33,005 nucleotides of DNA, from contig CAIUDO010000403.1 in assembly GCA_903897935.1 (NCBI GenBank), positions 1 through 33,005 of the forward strand. Reading direction: 5' to 3'. The DNA comes from an uncultured Pseudomonadota bacterium. Lineage in GTDB: Bacteria; Myxococcota_A; UBA796; GCA-2862545. A program made the position numbers and the translations under genes. Positions 24,678-32,894 of the stretch are shown piece after piece (the first letter of the stretch is position 1; each line of letters starts with the position of its first letter). Below the pieces are notes generated by a model. The model was not told where the DNA came from, did not search any database, and saw nothing but the letters and a program-made list of their open reading frames with translations.

Positions 24678-25577
24678 ATGGCGGCGTCTTCCGTACGCTC
24701 TGCGATGTGGCGCAACGGCAAGGCCCGCGTCGGGCTGGTGCTCGCGGGGCTGTTCTTGCTGATGGCGGTGGTCGGCCCGCTGGTGGCCGGGGACCCGCTC
24801 GCGTTCGTAGGGGTGCCCCACGACGCCCCGTCCGCGGTGCATTGGCTCGGGACCACCGGTCAGGGGCAAGACGTGCTCGCGCAGACCCTCGTCGGCGCCG
24901 GCCCCACCCTCCTCGTCGCGCTGCTGACCGGCGCGCTCACGGTGGGCATCGGCGCCCTGATCGGCGGCCTCGCCGGGTTCCTCGGGGGTCGCGTCGACGA
25001 CGGCTTGTCGCTGCTGATGAACGTGTTCCTCGTCATGCCGGGCTTGCCGCTGATGGTCGTGCTCGCCGCGTGGTTGCCGACCGGTCCGGTCACGATGGTG
25101 CTGGTGCTGTCGTTGACCGGGTGGGCGTGGCACGCGCGTGTGATCCGTGCGCAGTCGCTCGCGCTGCGGCGCCGCGATTTCGTCGTCGCCGCGTTGATGT
25201 CGGGGGAGCGCCCCCTGCGGGTGCTCGTCGTCGAGGTGTTGCCGAACATGGCGAGCTTGTTGGCGTCGTCGTTCGTCGGCGCGACCACGTACGCGGTGGG
25301 GGCGCAGGTCGGCCTCGAGTTCCTCGGCCTCGGCGACGTCGGCGCGGTCACGTGGGGCACGAACCTGTATTGGGCGGCGAACGACAGCGCGCTGCTGACG
25401 GGCGCGTGGTGGACGTTCGTGCCGACCGGGCTCTCCGTCGCGCTCGTCGGGTTCGGGCTCACCCTCATCGGGTTCGGCCTCGACGAGGTCACGAACCCGC
25501 GGCTGTCGTCCCCGCGGGCGCCCGGTCTGCCGGTCGGCCAGCCGCCCGGCTCGACCCCGGTGGTGCGCCGTGGCTGA
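24678..25577 (+). CDS. ABC transporter permease, OppC type
   Basis: The 299-aa inner-membrane permease has the OppC-type signature HWLGTTGQGQDVLAQTLVGA near residue 55, a cluster of hydrophobic helices, the EAA loop (RRRDFVVAALMSGERPLRVLV), and LEFLGLGDVGAVTWGTNLYWA near the C-terminus. It is the second half of the channel. The start has a GAGGTGA ribosome site four bases behind the previous stop. The last eight bases overlap the next gene. The Pro-rich tail after residue 275 is unremarkable. Confidence 0.93.
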   Translation: MAASSVRSAMWRNGKARVGLVLAGLFLLMAVVGPLVAGDPLAFVGVPHDAPSAVHWLGTTGQGQDVLAQTLVGAGPTLLVALLTGALTVGIGALIGGLAGFLGGRVDDGLSLLMNVFLVMPGLPLMVVLAAWLPTGPVTMVLVLSLTGWAWHARVIRAQSLALRRRDFVVAALMSGERPLRVLVVEVLPNMASLLASSFVGATTYAVGAQVGLEFLGLGDVGAVTWGTNLYWAANDSALLTGAWWTFVPTGLSVALVGFGLTLIGFGLDEVTNPRLSSPRAPGLPVGQPPGSTPVVRRG

Positions 25578-26532
25578 CGTGCTGCTCACCGTGCGGGGCC
25601 TCGAGGTGTCGTACCTGACGGCGGACGGGCCGGTCCGCGCGGTCGAGGGGGTGTCGTTCGACCTGCGGCGCGGCGAGGTGCTGGGGCTGGTCGGCGAGTC
25701 GGGCAGCGGCAAGTCCACGCTCGTGCGGGGTCTGTTGCGGGTGTTGGAGCCGCCGGGCGCGATCACCGGCGGAGACGTTCACTTCGACGGCATCGATCTG
25801 CTCGCCGCCTCCGAGGACGCCTTGCGGGCGCTCCGGTGGCGTCGGATCTCGATCGTCCCGCAGGCTGCGTTGAACGCGCTCAACCCCGTGTTGACCGTCG
25901 GCGCGCAGATCGTGGAGACGCTCGACGCGCATGGGGAGACCTCGCCCACACGGGCGCGCGCCCGGGCCGCCGAGGTGCTCGAGCTCGTCGGCATCGACCC
26001 GACGCACCTGCGCAGCTACCCCCACGAGCTGTCGGGGGGCATGCGCCAGCGCGTCGCGCTCGGCCTCGCGCTCGCGTGCGGGGCCGACCTCGTGGTGATG
26101 GACGAGCCTACCACCGCCCTCGACGTGGTCGTCGAGCACGAGCTGCTCCAGCGGGTCGCCGCGCTCCAGGCGCAGCGCGGGTTCGCCGTCTTGTTCATCA
26201 CACACGATCTGCTGCTGCTCGACGCCCTGGCGGACCGCGTCGGGGTGCTCTACAGCGGCCGGCTCGTCGAGATCGGGCCCGCCGACGTGCTCGCGCGGGG
26301 GGGGCGCCACCCCTACACGCGGGGCTTGCGGGCCGCGATCCCGCCGGCGCTGGGGGAGGATCGGGTGCCGGTCGCGCTCGACGGGTCGTCGCCGAACTTG
26401 CGGAGCCCCCCGTCCGGGTGCCGGTTCCACCCGCGCTGCGCGGCCGCGGACGCCGCGTGTCGTGTCACTGAGACGACGCGCCGCGAGCTCGGGCCCGGGC
26501 ACCTCGTCGCGAGCCACGAGGAGGCCCCGTGA
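25570..26532 (+). CDS. ABC transporter ATPase, OppD type
   Basis: The 320-aa ATPase has Walker A GESGSGKST (42-50), signature LSGGMRQ (154-160), Walker B LVVMDE (174-179), and a switch His in FITHDLLLLD. The C-terminal extension GCRFHPRCAAADAACR with spaced cysteines is the OppD/DppD-type domain. It pairs with the next gene's ATPase to power the importer. The GTG start lies inside the preceding gene (eight-base overlap), and the stop overlaps the next start as GTGA. Confidence 0.95.
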   Translation: MADVLLTVRGLEVSYLTADGPVRAVEGVSFDLRRGEVLGLVGESGSGKSTLVRGLLRVLEPPGAITGGDVHFDGIDLLAASEDALRALRWRRISIVPQAALNALNPVLTVGAQIVETLDAHGETSPTRARARAAEVLELVGIDPTHLRSYPHELSGGMRQRVALGLALACGADLVVMDEPTTALDVVVEHELLQRVAALQAQRGFAVLFITHDLLLLDALADRVGVLYSGRLVEIGPADVLARGGRHPYTRGLRAAIPPALGEDRVPVALDGSSPNLRSPPSGCRFHPRCAAADAACRVTETTRRELGPGHLVASHEEAP

Positions 26533-27491
26533 GCGCGCTGCTCGAGGTCGAGGGGTTGGGGGTCTCGTTCCCGCTCGGGGGGTGGCCGGCCCGGACGCTG
26601 CGGGCGGCGCACGACGTGTCGTTCTCGGTCGATCGCGGCGAGCTCGTCGCGTTGGTGGGGGAGTCGGGCAGCGGCAAGTCGACGATCGCGCGTGCGATCG
26701 CGCGGGTCACGCCCGCCGCCGCCGGGGCGATCCGGCTCGACGGCGTCGACGTGTTGAAGACCGAGCCGCGCGGGCCGAGCCAGGCGTACCGTCGGCGGGT
26801 CCAGATGGTGTTTCAGGATCCGTTCGCGTCGCTCAACCCGGTGCACCGGGTGCTGCACCACCTCGAGCGGCCGCTGCGGTTGCACGGGCACGCCACGGGG
26901 GCGGACGCGCGGTCGCGGGCCGCCGAGCTGCTGGATCTGTGTGGGTTGCGGCCGGGGGCGGACTGGCTGGACAAGTGGCCGCACGAGCTGTCGGGGGGGC
27001 AGCGGCAGCGGGTGGCGATCGCGCGGGCGCTCGCGGTGCAGCCCGACGTGTTGTTGGCGGACGAGCCGACGTCGATGTTGGACGTCTCGATCCGGACCGA
27101 CGTGCTCCGGCTGCTGCAGCGGCTGCGCGACGAGCGCGGGCTCGCGGTGGTGCTCATCACGCACGATCTGGCGGCGGCGCGGCTCGTAGCGGATCGGGTG
27201 CTGGTGTTGTACGCGGGTCAGTTGATGGAGGAGGCGCCCGCGGCGACGTTGTTGTCGGCGCCGCGGCACCCGTACGCGCAGCTGCTCGTCGCGGCGTCGC
27301 CGCGGGTGGGTCGGTCGTTGGACCACGACCTGCCGGCGCGGCCGGGGCGCCCGGTGGTGGTGGACCCGGGGTCGGGGTGTCCGTTCGCGGCGCGGTGCCT
27401 CATCGCCGAGCCGCGCTGCGCCACGGTGGACGCGCCGATCGTCGAGGTCGGTCCGGCGCATCGGGCGCGCTGTCACGCGCTGACGGGGTAG
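26529..27491 (+). CDS. ABC transporter ATPase, OppF type
   Basis: The 320-aa ATPase has Walker A GESGSGKST (44-52), Q-loop FQDPFASLNP, signature LSGGQRQ (154-160), Walker B VLLADE (174-179) and switch LITHDLAAAR. The C-terminal GCPFAARCLIAEPRC resembles the OppF tail. It is the second nucleotide-binding subunit and the last gene of the apparent operon. Its stop is 20 bases from the convergent oxyR stop; no clear terminator is visible in that gap. Confidence 0.95.
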   Translation: MSALLEVEGLGVSFPLGGWPARTLRAAHDVSFSVDRGELVALVGESGSGKSTIARAIARVTPAAAGAIRLDGVDVLKTEPRGPSQAYRRRVQMVFQDPFASLNPVHRVLHHLERPLRLHGHATGADARSRAAELLDLCGLRPGADWLDKWPHELSGGQRQRVAIARALAVQPDVLLADEPTSMLDVSIRTDVLRLLQRLRDERGLAVVLITHDLAAARLVADRVLVLYAGQLMEEAPAATLLSAPRHPYAQLLVAASPRVGRSLDHDLPARPGRPVVVDPGSGCPFAARCLIAEPRCATVDAPIVEVGPAHRARCHALTG

Positions 27492-27511
27492 GGCCTCCCG
27501 GCCTGATGACG

Positions 27512-28486
27512 CTACCGGCCGCTTCGGCTACCCCCGCCCGGCGGCCCCAGGATGGGCATCACCTCGCCGCTCCCGAGCTCCCGCAGGAGCGACCGCGGCG
27601 CGCGCTCCCGCAGCAAGCGGGCCAACGCCCCGACGATGTCGGTCTTGTAGTGGTCGCGGTGCGCGACGAGGCTCACCTCGCGGGTCGGCACCGGCTCCCG
27701 CAGCGGCCGCACCCGCTCGCGGCGTAGATCGGCCGGGAGGGTGCGCGCGTAGGTCTCCGGGATCAGCGTGCAGCCGCCGGCGTCGTCGATCAGCCCGCGG
27801 AGCGTCTCGAAGCTGCCGGCTTCGAACCTTATGTTTCCGAGGATCTCCCGCGCCTCGAGTCCGCACAGGTACACCACCTGGCTCCGGAAGCAGTGCCCGT
27901 CTTGCAGCAGCCACAACGCGCGACGGTCGATGTCATCGACGGCGACCTCGTCCCGATCCAGCAGGTCGGACCCGCGCTGCGCGTAGACGTAGAACGGGTC
28001 GTAGAACAGCACCTGCGCGTCGAGCCCGGGCTCCCCGAGCGGCGTCGCGAGCAGCCCGGCGTCCATGCGCATGGCGTGCAGCTCCTCGACGATCCCTGCG
28101 GTCGTGCGCTCGAGCACGGTGAGCTCGACCGCCGGGTACCGCTCGGCGAACGGCCCGAGCGCCCACGGCAGCACGTACGGCGCGAGCGTCGGGATCACGC
28201 CCAGCGTGAACGACCCCGACAGCGACGGGGTCTCGCCGGCCGCCGCCAGCAGGCGCTCGTGCGCCCGCAGCACGTCCTGGCACATGCCGATCAGGCGCTG
28301 GCCCGGCTCCGTCGGCACGACCGGCCGGGCCCGCCGGTCGAACAGCACCACCCCGAGCTCCTCCTCCGCGCGCGCGAGCTGCGCCGACAACGTGGGCTGT
28401 GAGACGCCACATTCGGCCGCCGCCCTGGCGAAGTGGCCGGTGCGGTGCAGGGCGACGATGTACTCGATCTGGGTGATCGTCGGCAC
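27512..28486 (-). CDS. oxyR: Peroxide sensor OxyR (LysR family)
   Basis: The 324-aa LysR-type regulator has an N-terminal helix-turn-helix (QIEYIVALHRTGHFARAAAE, then VSQPTLSAQLARAEEELG) and a C-terminal sensing domain. The redox block is LLQDGHCFRSQVVYLCGL with Cys199 and Cys208, the same numbers and spacing as the disulfide-forming pair of E. coli OxyR. On oxidation by peroxide it would activate the divergent ahpC-ahpF genes. The GTG start is chosen because GGAGG lies six to seven bases upstream. An OxyR-box-like sequence lies 20 bases upstream of the start, consistent with autoregulation. Confidence 0.95.
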   Translation of the reverse strand: MPTITQIEYIVALHRTGHFARAAAECGVSQPTLSAQLARAEEELGVVLFDRRARPVVPTEPGQRLIGMCQDVLRAHERLLAAAGETPSLSGSFTLGVIPTLAPYVLPWALGPFAERYPAVELTVLERTTAGIVEELHAMRMDAGLLATPLGEPGLDAQVLFYDPFYVYAQRGSDLLDRDEVAVDDIDRRALWLLQDGHCFRSQVVYLCGLEAREILGNIRFEAGSFETLRGLIDDAGGCTLIPETYARTLPADLRRERVRPLREPVPTREVSLVAHRDHYKTDIVGALARLLRERAPRSLLRELGSGEVMPILGPPGGGSRSGR

Positions 28487-28506
28487 TTTGGTCCTCCAGG
28501 GCGCTG

Positions 28507-28521
28507 ATAGGGTTCATCTAT
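28507..28521. promoter_or_regulatory. Putative OxyR binding site
   Basis: ATAG-N7-CTAT (ATAGGGTTCATCTAT) matches the E. coli OxyR half-operator ATAGntnnnanCTAT at all but one specified base. It lies in the 133-base oxyR-ahpC gap. A second CTAT at 28548-28551 sits inside a GGCTCT-ATC-AGAGCC palindrome (28544-28558), but not at the usual spacing for a full four-element site. Confidence 0.6.
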
Positions 28522-28619
28522 CACGCGGTGGCCCGAGTCGATTGGCTCTATCAGAGCCGGCGCATAGGTTGACCTCGTGCCGGGCGATGCGGCCTGGCCG
28601 AACCCAAGCGGAGCGAACC

Positions 28620-29186
28620 ATGCAGACGATGATCAACACCACCATCCCCGACTTCGAGGTCCATGCCTACCACCGCGGCGCGTTCGTCAAGGTCCGCCGT
28701 GAGGAGCTGCACGGCAAGTGGGCGGTGTTCTTCTTCTACCCGGCCGACTTCACGTTCGTGTGCCCGACCGAGCTCGGCGACATGGCCGACAACTACGCGC
28801 GCTTCCAGGAGATGGGCGTCGAGGTGTACTCGGTCAGCACCGACACGCACTTCACCCACAAGGCCTGGCACGACACGTCCGAGACGGTCGGCAAGATCAC
28901 CTACCCCATGCTCGCGGACCCCACCGGGGCGCTGTCCCGCGCGTTCGGCGTCTACATCGAGAGCGACGGCCTCGCGTACCGCGGCACCTTCGTGGTGAAC
29001 CCCGAGGGCAAGATCAAGGTCGTCGAGATGCACGACAACGGCATCGGCCGCAACGCCGAGGAGCTCATCCGCAAGGTGCAGGCCGCGCAGTTCATCGCCG
29101 CCCACCCCGACGAGGTGTGCCCCGCGAAGTGGACGCCCGGCGCCGACACCCTCAAGCCCGGCCTCGATCTGGTCGGCAAGATCTGA
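28620..29186 (+). CDS. ahpC: Alkyl hydroperoxide reductase peroxiredoxin AhpC
   Basis: The 188-aa typical 2-Cys peroxiredoxin reduces hydrogen peroxide, organic peroxides and peroxynitrite. The peroxidatic Cys48 is in FTFVCPTE and the resolving Cys167 in DEVCPAKW; YPADFTF, DTHFTHKAWH and GRNAEELIRKVQA are AhpC blocks. Length matches the family (about 187). It is cytoplasmic and re-reduced by AhpF, encoded 47 bases downstream. ATG has GGAG upstream. The gene is divergent from oxyR, the classical arrangement for peroxide control. Confidence 0.97.
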   Translation: MQTMINTTIPDFEVHAYHRGAFVKVRREELHGKWAVFFFYPADFTFVCPTELGDMADNYARFQEMGVEVYSVSTDTHFTHKAWHDTSETVGKITYPMLADPTGALSRAFGVYIESDGLAYRGTFVVNPEGKIKVVEMHDNGIGRNAEELIRKVQAAQFIAAHPDEVCPAKWTPGADTLKPGLDLVGKI

Positions 29187-29202
29187 CGCTTCGCACGACC
29201 TT

Positions 29203-29219
29203 GGGGGGGCATCCCCCCC
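29203..29219. other. G7/C7 hairpin between ahpC and ahpF
   Basis: Seven G (29203-29209), loop CAT, seven C (29213-29219). It starts 16 bases after the ahpC stop and ends 14 bases before ahpF. Without a U-run it is more likely an mRNA-stability or partial-attenuation element that keeps AhpC in excess over AhpF, as the enzyme pair usually requires. Confidence 0.6.
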
Positions 29220-29233
29220 TACTGGAGCCCATC

Positions 29234-30775
29234 ATGCTCGACCCCGCGATCCTGACCCAGCTCCGCTCGGTCTTCTCGAAGATCGACGCGCCGATCACCC
29301 TCTCCGTGCGGCCGTCGTCGCACCCCAAGCAGGCTGAGCTGCAGACCCTGTTGAACCAGGTCGCGTCGACCGCGCCGACGATCGACGTTCGTGTGGAAGG
29401 GCGGGCCGGTGACGTGCCTCGCTTCGGGATCGTCGCCGATGGCCGGGCGACCGGCATCGGGTTCACCGGCGTGCCGGGCGGGCACGAGTTCACGTCGCTC
29501 GTGCTGGCGATCCTGTACGCCGCCGGCCTCGGCAAGCGCCCCGACGACAGCATGATCGCGCGGATCCGCCGTCTGAAGGGGCCGATCCGCTTGCGGACCT
29601 TCGTGTCGTTGTCGTGCGAGAACTGCCCGGACGTCGTGCAGGCCCTGTCGCTGATGGCCAGCCTGCACCCCGACTTCGAGCACGAGATGGTCGACGGTGG
29701 CCTCGTGCAGGACGAGGTCGCGCGCCTTGGCATCCGCGGGGTCCCGAGCGTGATGTACGGCGACACGCTCGTGAGCTCGGGCAAGGCGTCGTTGGCGGAC
29801 CTGCTCACGCGCCTCGAGCAGACGTTCGGCACCGAGGAGGCCCAGGCGGTCGCGCTCGGGCACGTCGACGTGGTGGTCATCGGGGGTGGGCCGGCGGGTG
29901 TGTCGTCGGCGATCTACACCGCGCGGAAGGGGCTCTCGACGCTGATCATCACCGACCGCCTGGGTGGGCAGCTCCAGGACACGAAGGGCATCGAGAACCT
30001 CGTCGGCGTGCCGTACACCGAGGGTCCGGCGCTGTCGGCGCGGCTTGGGGAGCACCTCGCCAGCTATGACATCCGCCTGCTCGAGCACCGGCGGGTGGCG
30101 CGGGTCGTGCCCGGACAGCCGGTCACCTTGGAGCTCGAGAGCGGAGAGACGCTCACTACCGGCGCGCTCATCGTCGCGACGGGGGCGAAGTGGCGGCAGC
30201 TCGGGGTGCCCGGCGAGCAGGAGTACCTCGGCCGGGGGGTCGCGTTCTGCCCGCACTGCGACGGGCCGCTGTTCAAAGGCAAGGACATCGCCGTGATCGG
30301 GGGCGGCAACTCGGGCGTCGAGGCCGCGCTCGACCTCGCCGGGATCGTGCGCTCGGTGACCGTGCTCGAGTTCATGCCCGAAGCGAAGGCCGACGCGGTG
30401 CTGCTGGACAAGCTCGCGCGCTTGCCCAACGCCCGGGTGGTCACGAACGCCCGCACCGCGTCGATCGACGGCGACGGGCAGGGCGTGACCGGCCTCACCT
30501 ACGAGGACCGCGCGACCGGCACCCTTCAGAAGCTGGTCCTCGACGGGGTGTTCGTCCAGATCGGCCTCGTGCCGAACAGCGCGTTCATCCGGGACATCGT
30601 GAAGACGAACCGGTTCGGCGAGATCGAGGTCGACGGCAAGGGTCGGACCGACCAGCCCGGCATCTACGCGGCGGGCGACGTGACGACGGTGCCGTTCAAG
30701 CAGATCGTGATCGCGATGGGAGAGGGGGCGAAGGCGGCGCTGGCGGCGTTCGAGGACCGGCTCAACGCGGCGTAG
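29234..30775 (+). CDS. ahpF: Alkyl hydroperoxide reductase flavoprotein subunit AhpF
   Basis: The 513-aa NAD(P)H- and FAD-dependent disulfide reductase regenerates AhpC. The N-terminal tandem thioredoxin-like domain carries the CENC centre (Cys128, Cys131). The thioredoxin-reductase-like part has the FAD motif VVVIGGGPAGVSSAIYTARK, the second centre FCPHCDG (Cys339, Cys342), NAD(P) motif VIGGGNSGVEAALDLA, and GIYAAGDVTTVPFKQIVIAM near the end. Length is close to the 521 of E. coli. It is cytoplasmic. ATG has GGAG at 29224-29227. It should be co-transcribed with ahpC under OxyR control; two REP-like palindromes follow 43 bases after the stop. Confidence 0.97.
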   Translation: MLDPAILTQLRSVFSKIDAPITLSVRPSSHPKQAELQTLLNQVASTAPTIDVRVEGRAGDVPRFGIVADGRATGIGFTGVPGGHEFTSLVLAILYAAGLGKRPDDSMIARIRRLKGPIRLRTFVSLSCENCPDVVQALSLMASLHPDFEHEMVDGGLVQDEVARLGIRGVPSVMYGDTLVSSGKASLADLLTRLEQTFGTEEAQAVALGHVDVVVIGGGPAGVSSAIYTARKGLSTLIITDRLGGQLQDTKGIENLVGVPYTEGPALSARLGEHLASYDIRLLEHRRVARVVPGQPVTLELESGETLTTGALIVATGAKWRQLGVPGEQEYLGRGVAFCPHCDGPLFKGKDIAVIGGGNSGVEAALDLAGIVRSVTVLEFMPEAKADAVLLDKLARLPNARVVTNARTASIDGDGQGVTGLTYEDRATGTLQKLVLDGVFVQIGLVPNSAFIRDIVKTNRFGEIEVDGKGRTDQPGIYAAGDVTTVPFKQIVIAMGEGAKAALAAFEDRLNAA

Positions 30776-30818
30776 CCCAAACGCCCCGACCGTCACTGCC
30801 ACGACCACGATCCGGAGC

Positions 30819-30859
30819 GCGGGCTTTTAGCCCGCCGGGCCGCGGGCTTCTAGCCCGCC
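30819..30859. repeat. Two tandem REP-like palindromes
   Basis: GCGGGC-TTTTA-GCCCGC (30819-30835) is followed, six bases later, by GCGGGC-TTCTA-GCCCGC (30842-30858). The rest of the 271-base gap (30776-31046) shows nothing recognisable. They may end the ahpCF transcript, or belong to a dispersed repeat family (REP-type). They sit at the point where base composition changes. Confidence 0.75.
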
Positions 30860-31046
30860 AAGGATCGCGGTCGCGCGCGAACCGCCGCCGCGTACGCCGC
30901 AGGGGCGCGTCATGCTGCCGTGGGCGGCGGGTTGGGCTGTGTGAGTGGGATAGGCGGGTCCGACCATCTCACGTTAGCCGTGCCGAACCGGGCGGGAGCA
31001 CCGCCATTGGCGTGCGGCCGCGCGTCGGCATTGTTAAGGGCGCCGC

Positions 31047-31262
31047 ATGTCGAGTGAAGCTCAGCGCGTACTCGCTGCGGCGGTCGCCCTTCCAGAAGAG
31101 GAGCGTGCCGCGTTGACTGTGCATATCTTGGATACCATCCGAGCAACGGCAACTGTGCCAGCGAAACATGCTGCGGAAAGCGTCGAACGACTCGCCGCGA
31201 TCCGCCGGGGCGAGATCGCCGTCCTGAGTTCGGACGATGCATGGAGACTCATCAACGGGTGA
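31047..31262 (+). CDS. Antitoxin-like addiction module component
   Basis: The 71-aa protein fits the small family called putative addiction module component: a helical ALPEEERAALTVHILDTI segment, a short middle, then ESVERLAAIRRGEIAVLSSDDAW. Members are usually paired with a RelE/ParE-type toxin encoded just downstream. Here the downstream frame is open for only 21 codons, so the toxin is missing or broken. The start ATG lacks a strong ribosome site (GGGCGCCGC precedes). The gene and its surroundings are less GC-rich than the rest of the window, suggesting transfer. The assignment rests on pattern, not on a database match. Confidence 0.6.
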   Translation: MSSEAQRVLAAAVALPEEERAALTVHILDTIRATATVPAKHAAESVERLAAIRRGEIAVLSSDDAWRLING

Positions 31263-31266
31263 TGCC

Positions 31267-31332
31267 GTGGCGTGGACGTGCGTTGGGGTCGAGTTGGCTG
31301 CAGACGAGGTCCGCGAATCACGCGTTCGCTAA
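31267..31332 (+). pseudogene. Possible toxin stub after the antitoxin-like gene
   Basis: Starting four bases after the antitoxin stop, a GTG frame reads GVELAADEVRESRVR and stops at TAA 31332 (21 residues). The N-terminal VELAADEVRE pattern resembles the first strand and helix of RelE/ParE toxins (typically V.V.LAPEA..E), and the position is right for a toxin gene. The remainder of such a gene is not found. It is too short for certainty. Confidence 0.3.
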
Positions 31333-31346
31333 GTGGTGAGGTTAAG

Positions 31347-32894
31347 ATGACCGGCCAAGACCGTTGGGTGGTATGGTTCTTGCTTGCGGCCGTCGCGAGC
31401 GCCGCCCCGCCCAGTTCGCCCGCGCGATCGTCGGAGGCACCAACGCCAACGCCAACGGAACAACCGAATGGCGAGGCGAGCAAGCCCGCTCAGAGTTCCC
31501 CGGTCGCCGCCCAGCCGGACCCGATATCGAAGTGCGACGCTGCGATTCGGGCGCTGGTGAGTCGTTCCGACCTGGACATCGTACCATCCGGCGCCTCGGA
31601 CGTCCGATTTGATGCGTCCAAAACACTAGTGTTGGGCATCCCCGACCCCCTTGAAACCGGCGCCGACGTGGTGTACGACAGCACCCTCGGGGCGTTCGTA
31701 GCTGGCATGACTCGCGCCGGTTACACCCTCGACCGGTTCTGGCTGCCATGGGACGAGATCGGGGCGTCTGATTGTCCTGGCGTCATCTTGTTTCGAGGCG
31801 GTGGCACCATGGACGCCCGGGACTGGAAGGCTGCCATCGTCGTCGGTGAGTCTGCGGTTTGGGGCGTCTCGCGGCCACGCATGATGGCCGTTGCACGATT
31901 GATCCGCGCCGACAATGCGCCCGTTTCGATCATCGGCCCCTTCTACTCGCGCTCGATTCCGTCCTACAAATCCCTCACGGACTCGCCCCTCACGGACTCG
32001 CGACTCATGTATTGCGTCACGTCGGGCTCGGCGCTCGATAGCGCGGCCCTGAGCCAGCTATCCGCCGAGCTCGGCTGCCCCTGGCTTCTCTCCCACAACA
32101 CAGTTGCAACCTCCACACTCAAGAAGGACGCCATCGCGGGCTACTTGGACGGGAAGTACGCTTGGCTCATCGAGGACGCGACCACGATCGGCCGGAACCT
32201 GAACAAACAGAATGAGGACGCTGTGCCCGTGTTCCGATTCCCTCAGAATCTGGACACGCTCCGACGGACTTACGACGAAGAAGAGGAGGGATCGCGCCCG
32301 CTCGCCTCGCATAGCCGATATGCGTTCACCGACGGCCAGCCACGCGATCGCCCGCATCGGGCCAGCGAAAATCACGAAAAGCAACGCACTGACCTTCTCT
32401 TCAGGCACACCGCGCGCCAGTTGGCCAAGGCAAAGATCGGAGACATTGTGGTCCAAGGGTCTATTCCGGACGACCAGTGGATCGCCGCCAGGGCGATACG
32501 TCGGCACGCCGCCGACGCCCGCATATGGCTCTACGCCTGGGACTCGGCCGCAACGCATCCCGGGATGGACCAGTATCTCTCCGGTGCATTGGTGCTCGAG
32601 TCCACCTATCCAGAGCAATGTGTACCGCCGGAATGGTACCTCCACAGGGACACGGCTAAGGGCGTGATGGCAGCGACCTATCGGACCCTCAAAGGCTTCG
32701 ACCAAGAGTACGAATGCCAACCAAGCATCGTGCTTGGCGTCGTCGCGAGTGGAAGGACTTGGGCGATCTGGCAGGCGGAGGGGCGCGCCCTAGGGGGCAA
32801 GCACCCGACATCCTTCTTGATGATATGGGTGCAGATCGGGCTCCGTCAAGCGGCACCTCGCAGATATGGTAGCTTGGCCGGTGCATTTGTCTGA
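31347..32894 (+). CDS. Uncharacterised exported protein, periplasmic-binding-like
   Basis: The 515-aa product has a signal peptide or single N-terminal helix (WVVWFLLAAVASAAP), a Pro/Thr/Ser linker to residue 60, then one long region without transmembrane segments. Segments such as TLVLGIPDPLETGADVVYDS, DRFWLPWDEIG, GVILFRGGGTMD, AVSIIGPFYS-like VSIIGPFYSRSIPSY, and IGDIVVQGSIPDDQWIAARA have the alternating beta/alpha rhythm of type 1 periplasmic-binding folds. I have no function for it. A small in-frame duplication gives LTDSPLTDSRL near residue 215. GAGG lies five bases before the ATG. The last 49 bases overlap a possible convergent gene, and the final residues look less conserved, so the true end may be altered. 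Codon use is less GC-biased than elsewhere. Confidence 0.75.
   Translation: MTGQDRWVVWFLLAAVASAAPPSSPARSSEAPTPTPTEQPNGEASKPAQSSPVAAQPDPISKCDAAIRALVSRSDLDIVPSGASDVRFDASKTLVLGIPDPLETGADVVYDSTLGAFVAGMTRAGYTLDRFWLPWDEIGASDCPGVILFRGGGTMDARDWKAAIVVGESAVWGVSRPRMMAVARLIRADNAPVSIIGPFYSRSIPSYKSLTDSPLTDSRLMYCVTSGSALDSAALSQLSAELGCPWLLSHNTVATSTLKKDAIAGYLDGKYAWLIEDATTIGRNLNKQNEDAVPVFRFPQNLDTLRRTYDEEEEGSRPLASHSRYAFTDGQPRDRPHRASENHEKQRTDLLFRHTARQLAKAKIGDIVVQGSIPDDQWIAARAIRRHAADARIWLYAWDSAATHPGMDQYLSGALVLESTYPEQCVPPEWYLHRDTAKGVMAATYRTLKGFDQEYECQPSIVLGVVASGRTWAIWQAEGRALGGKHPTSFLMIWVQIGLRQAAPRRYGSLAGAFV

Noticed and set aside
27492..27511. GGCC-TCCC-GGCC as a bidirectional terminator between the ABC operon and oxyR
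   Set aside because: The stem is only four base pairs with no U-run; such short GC stems are expected by chance here.
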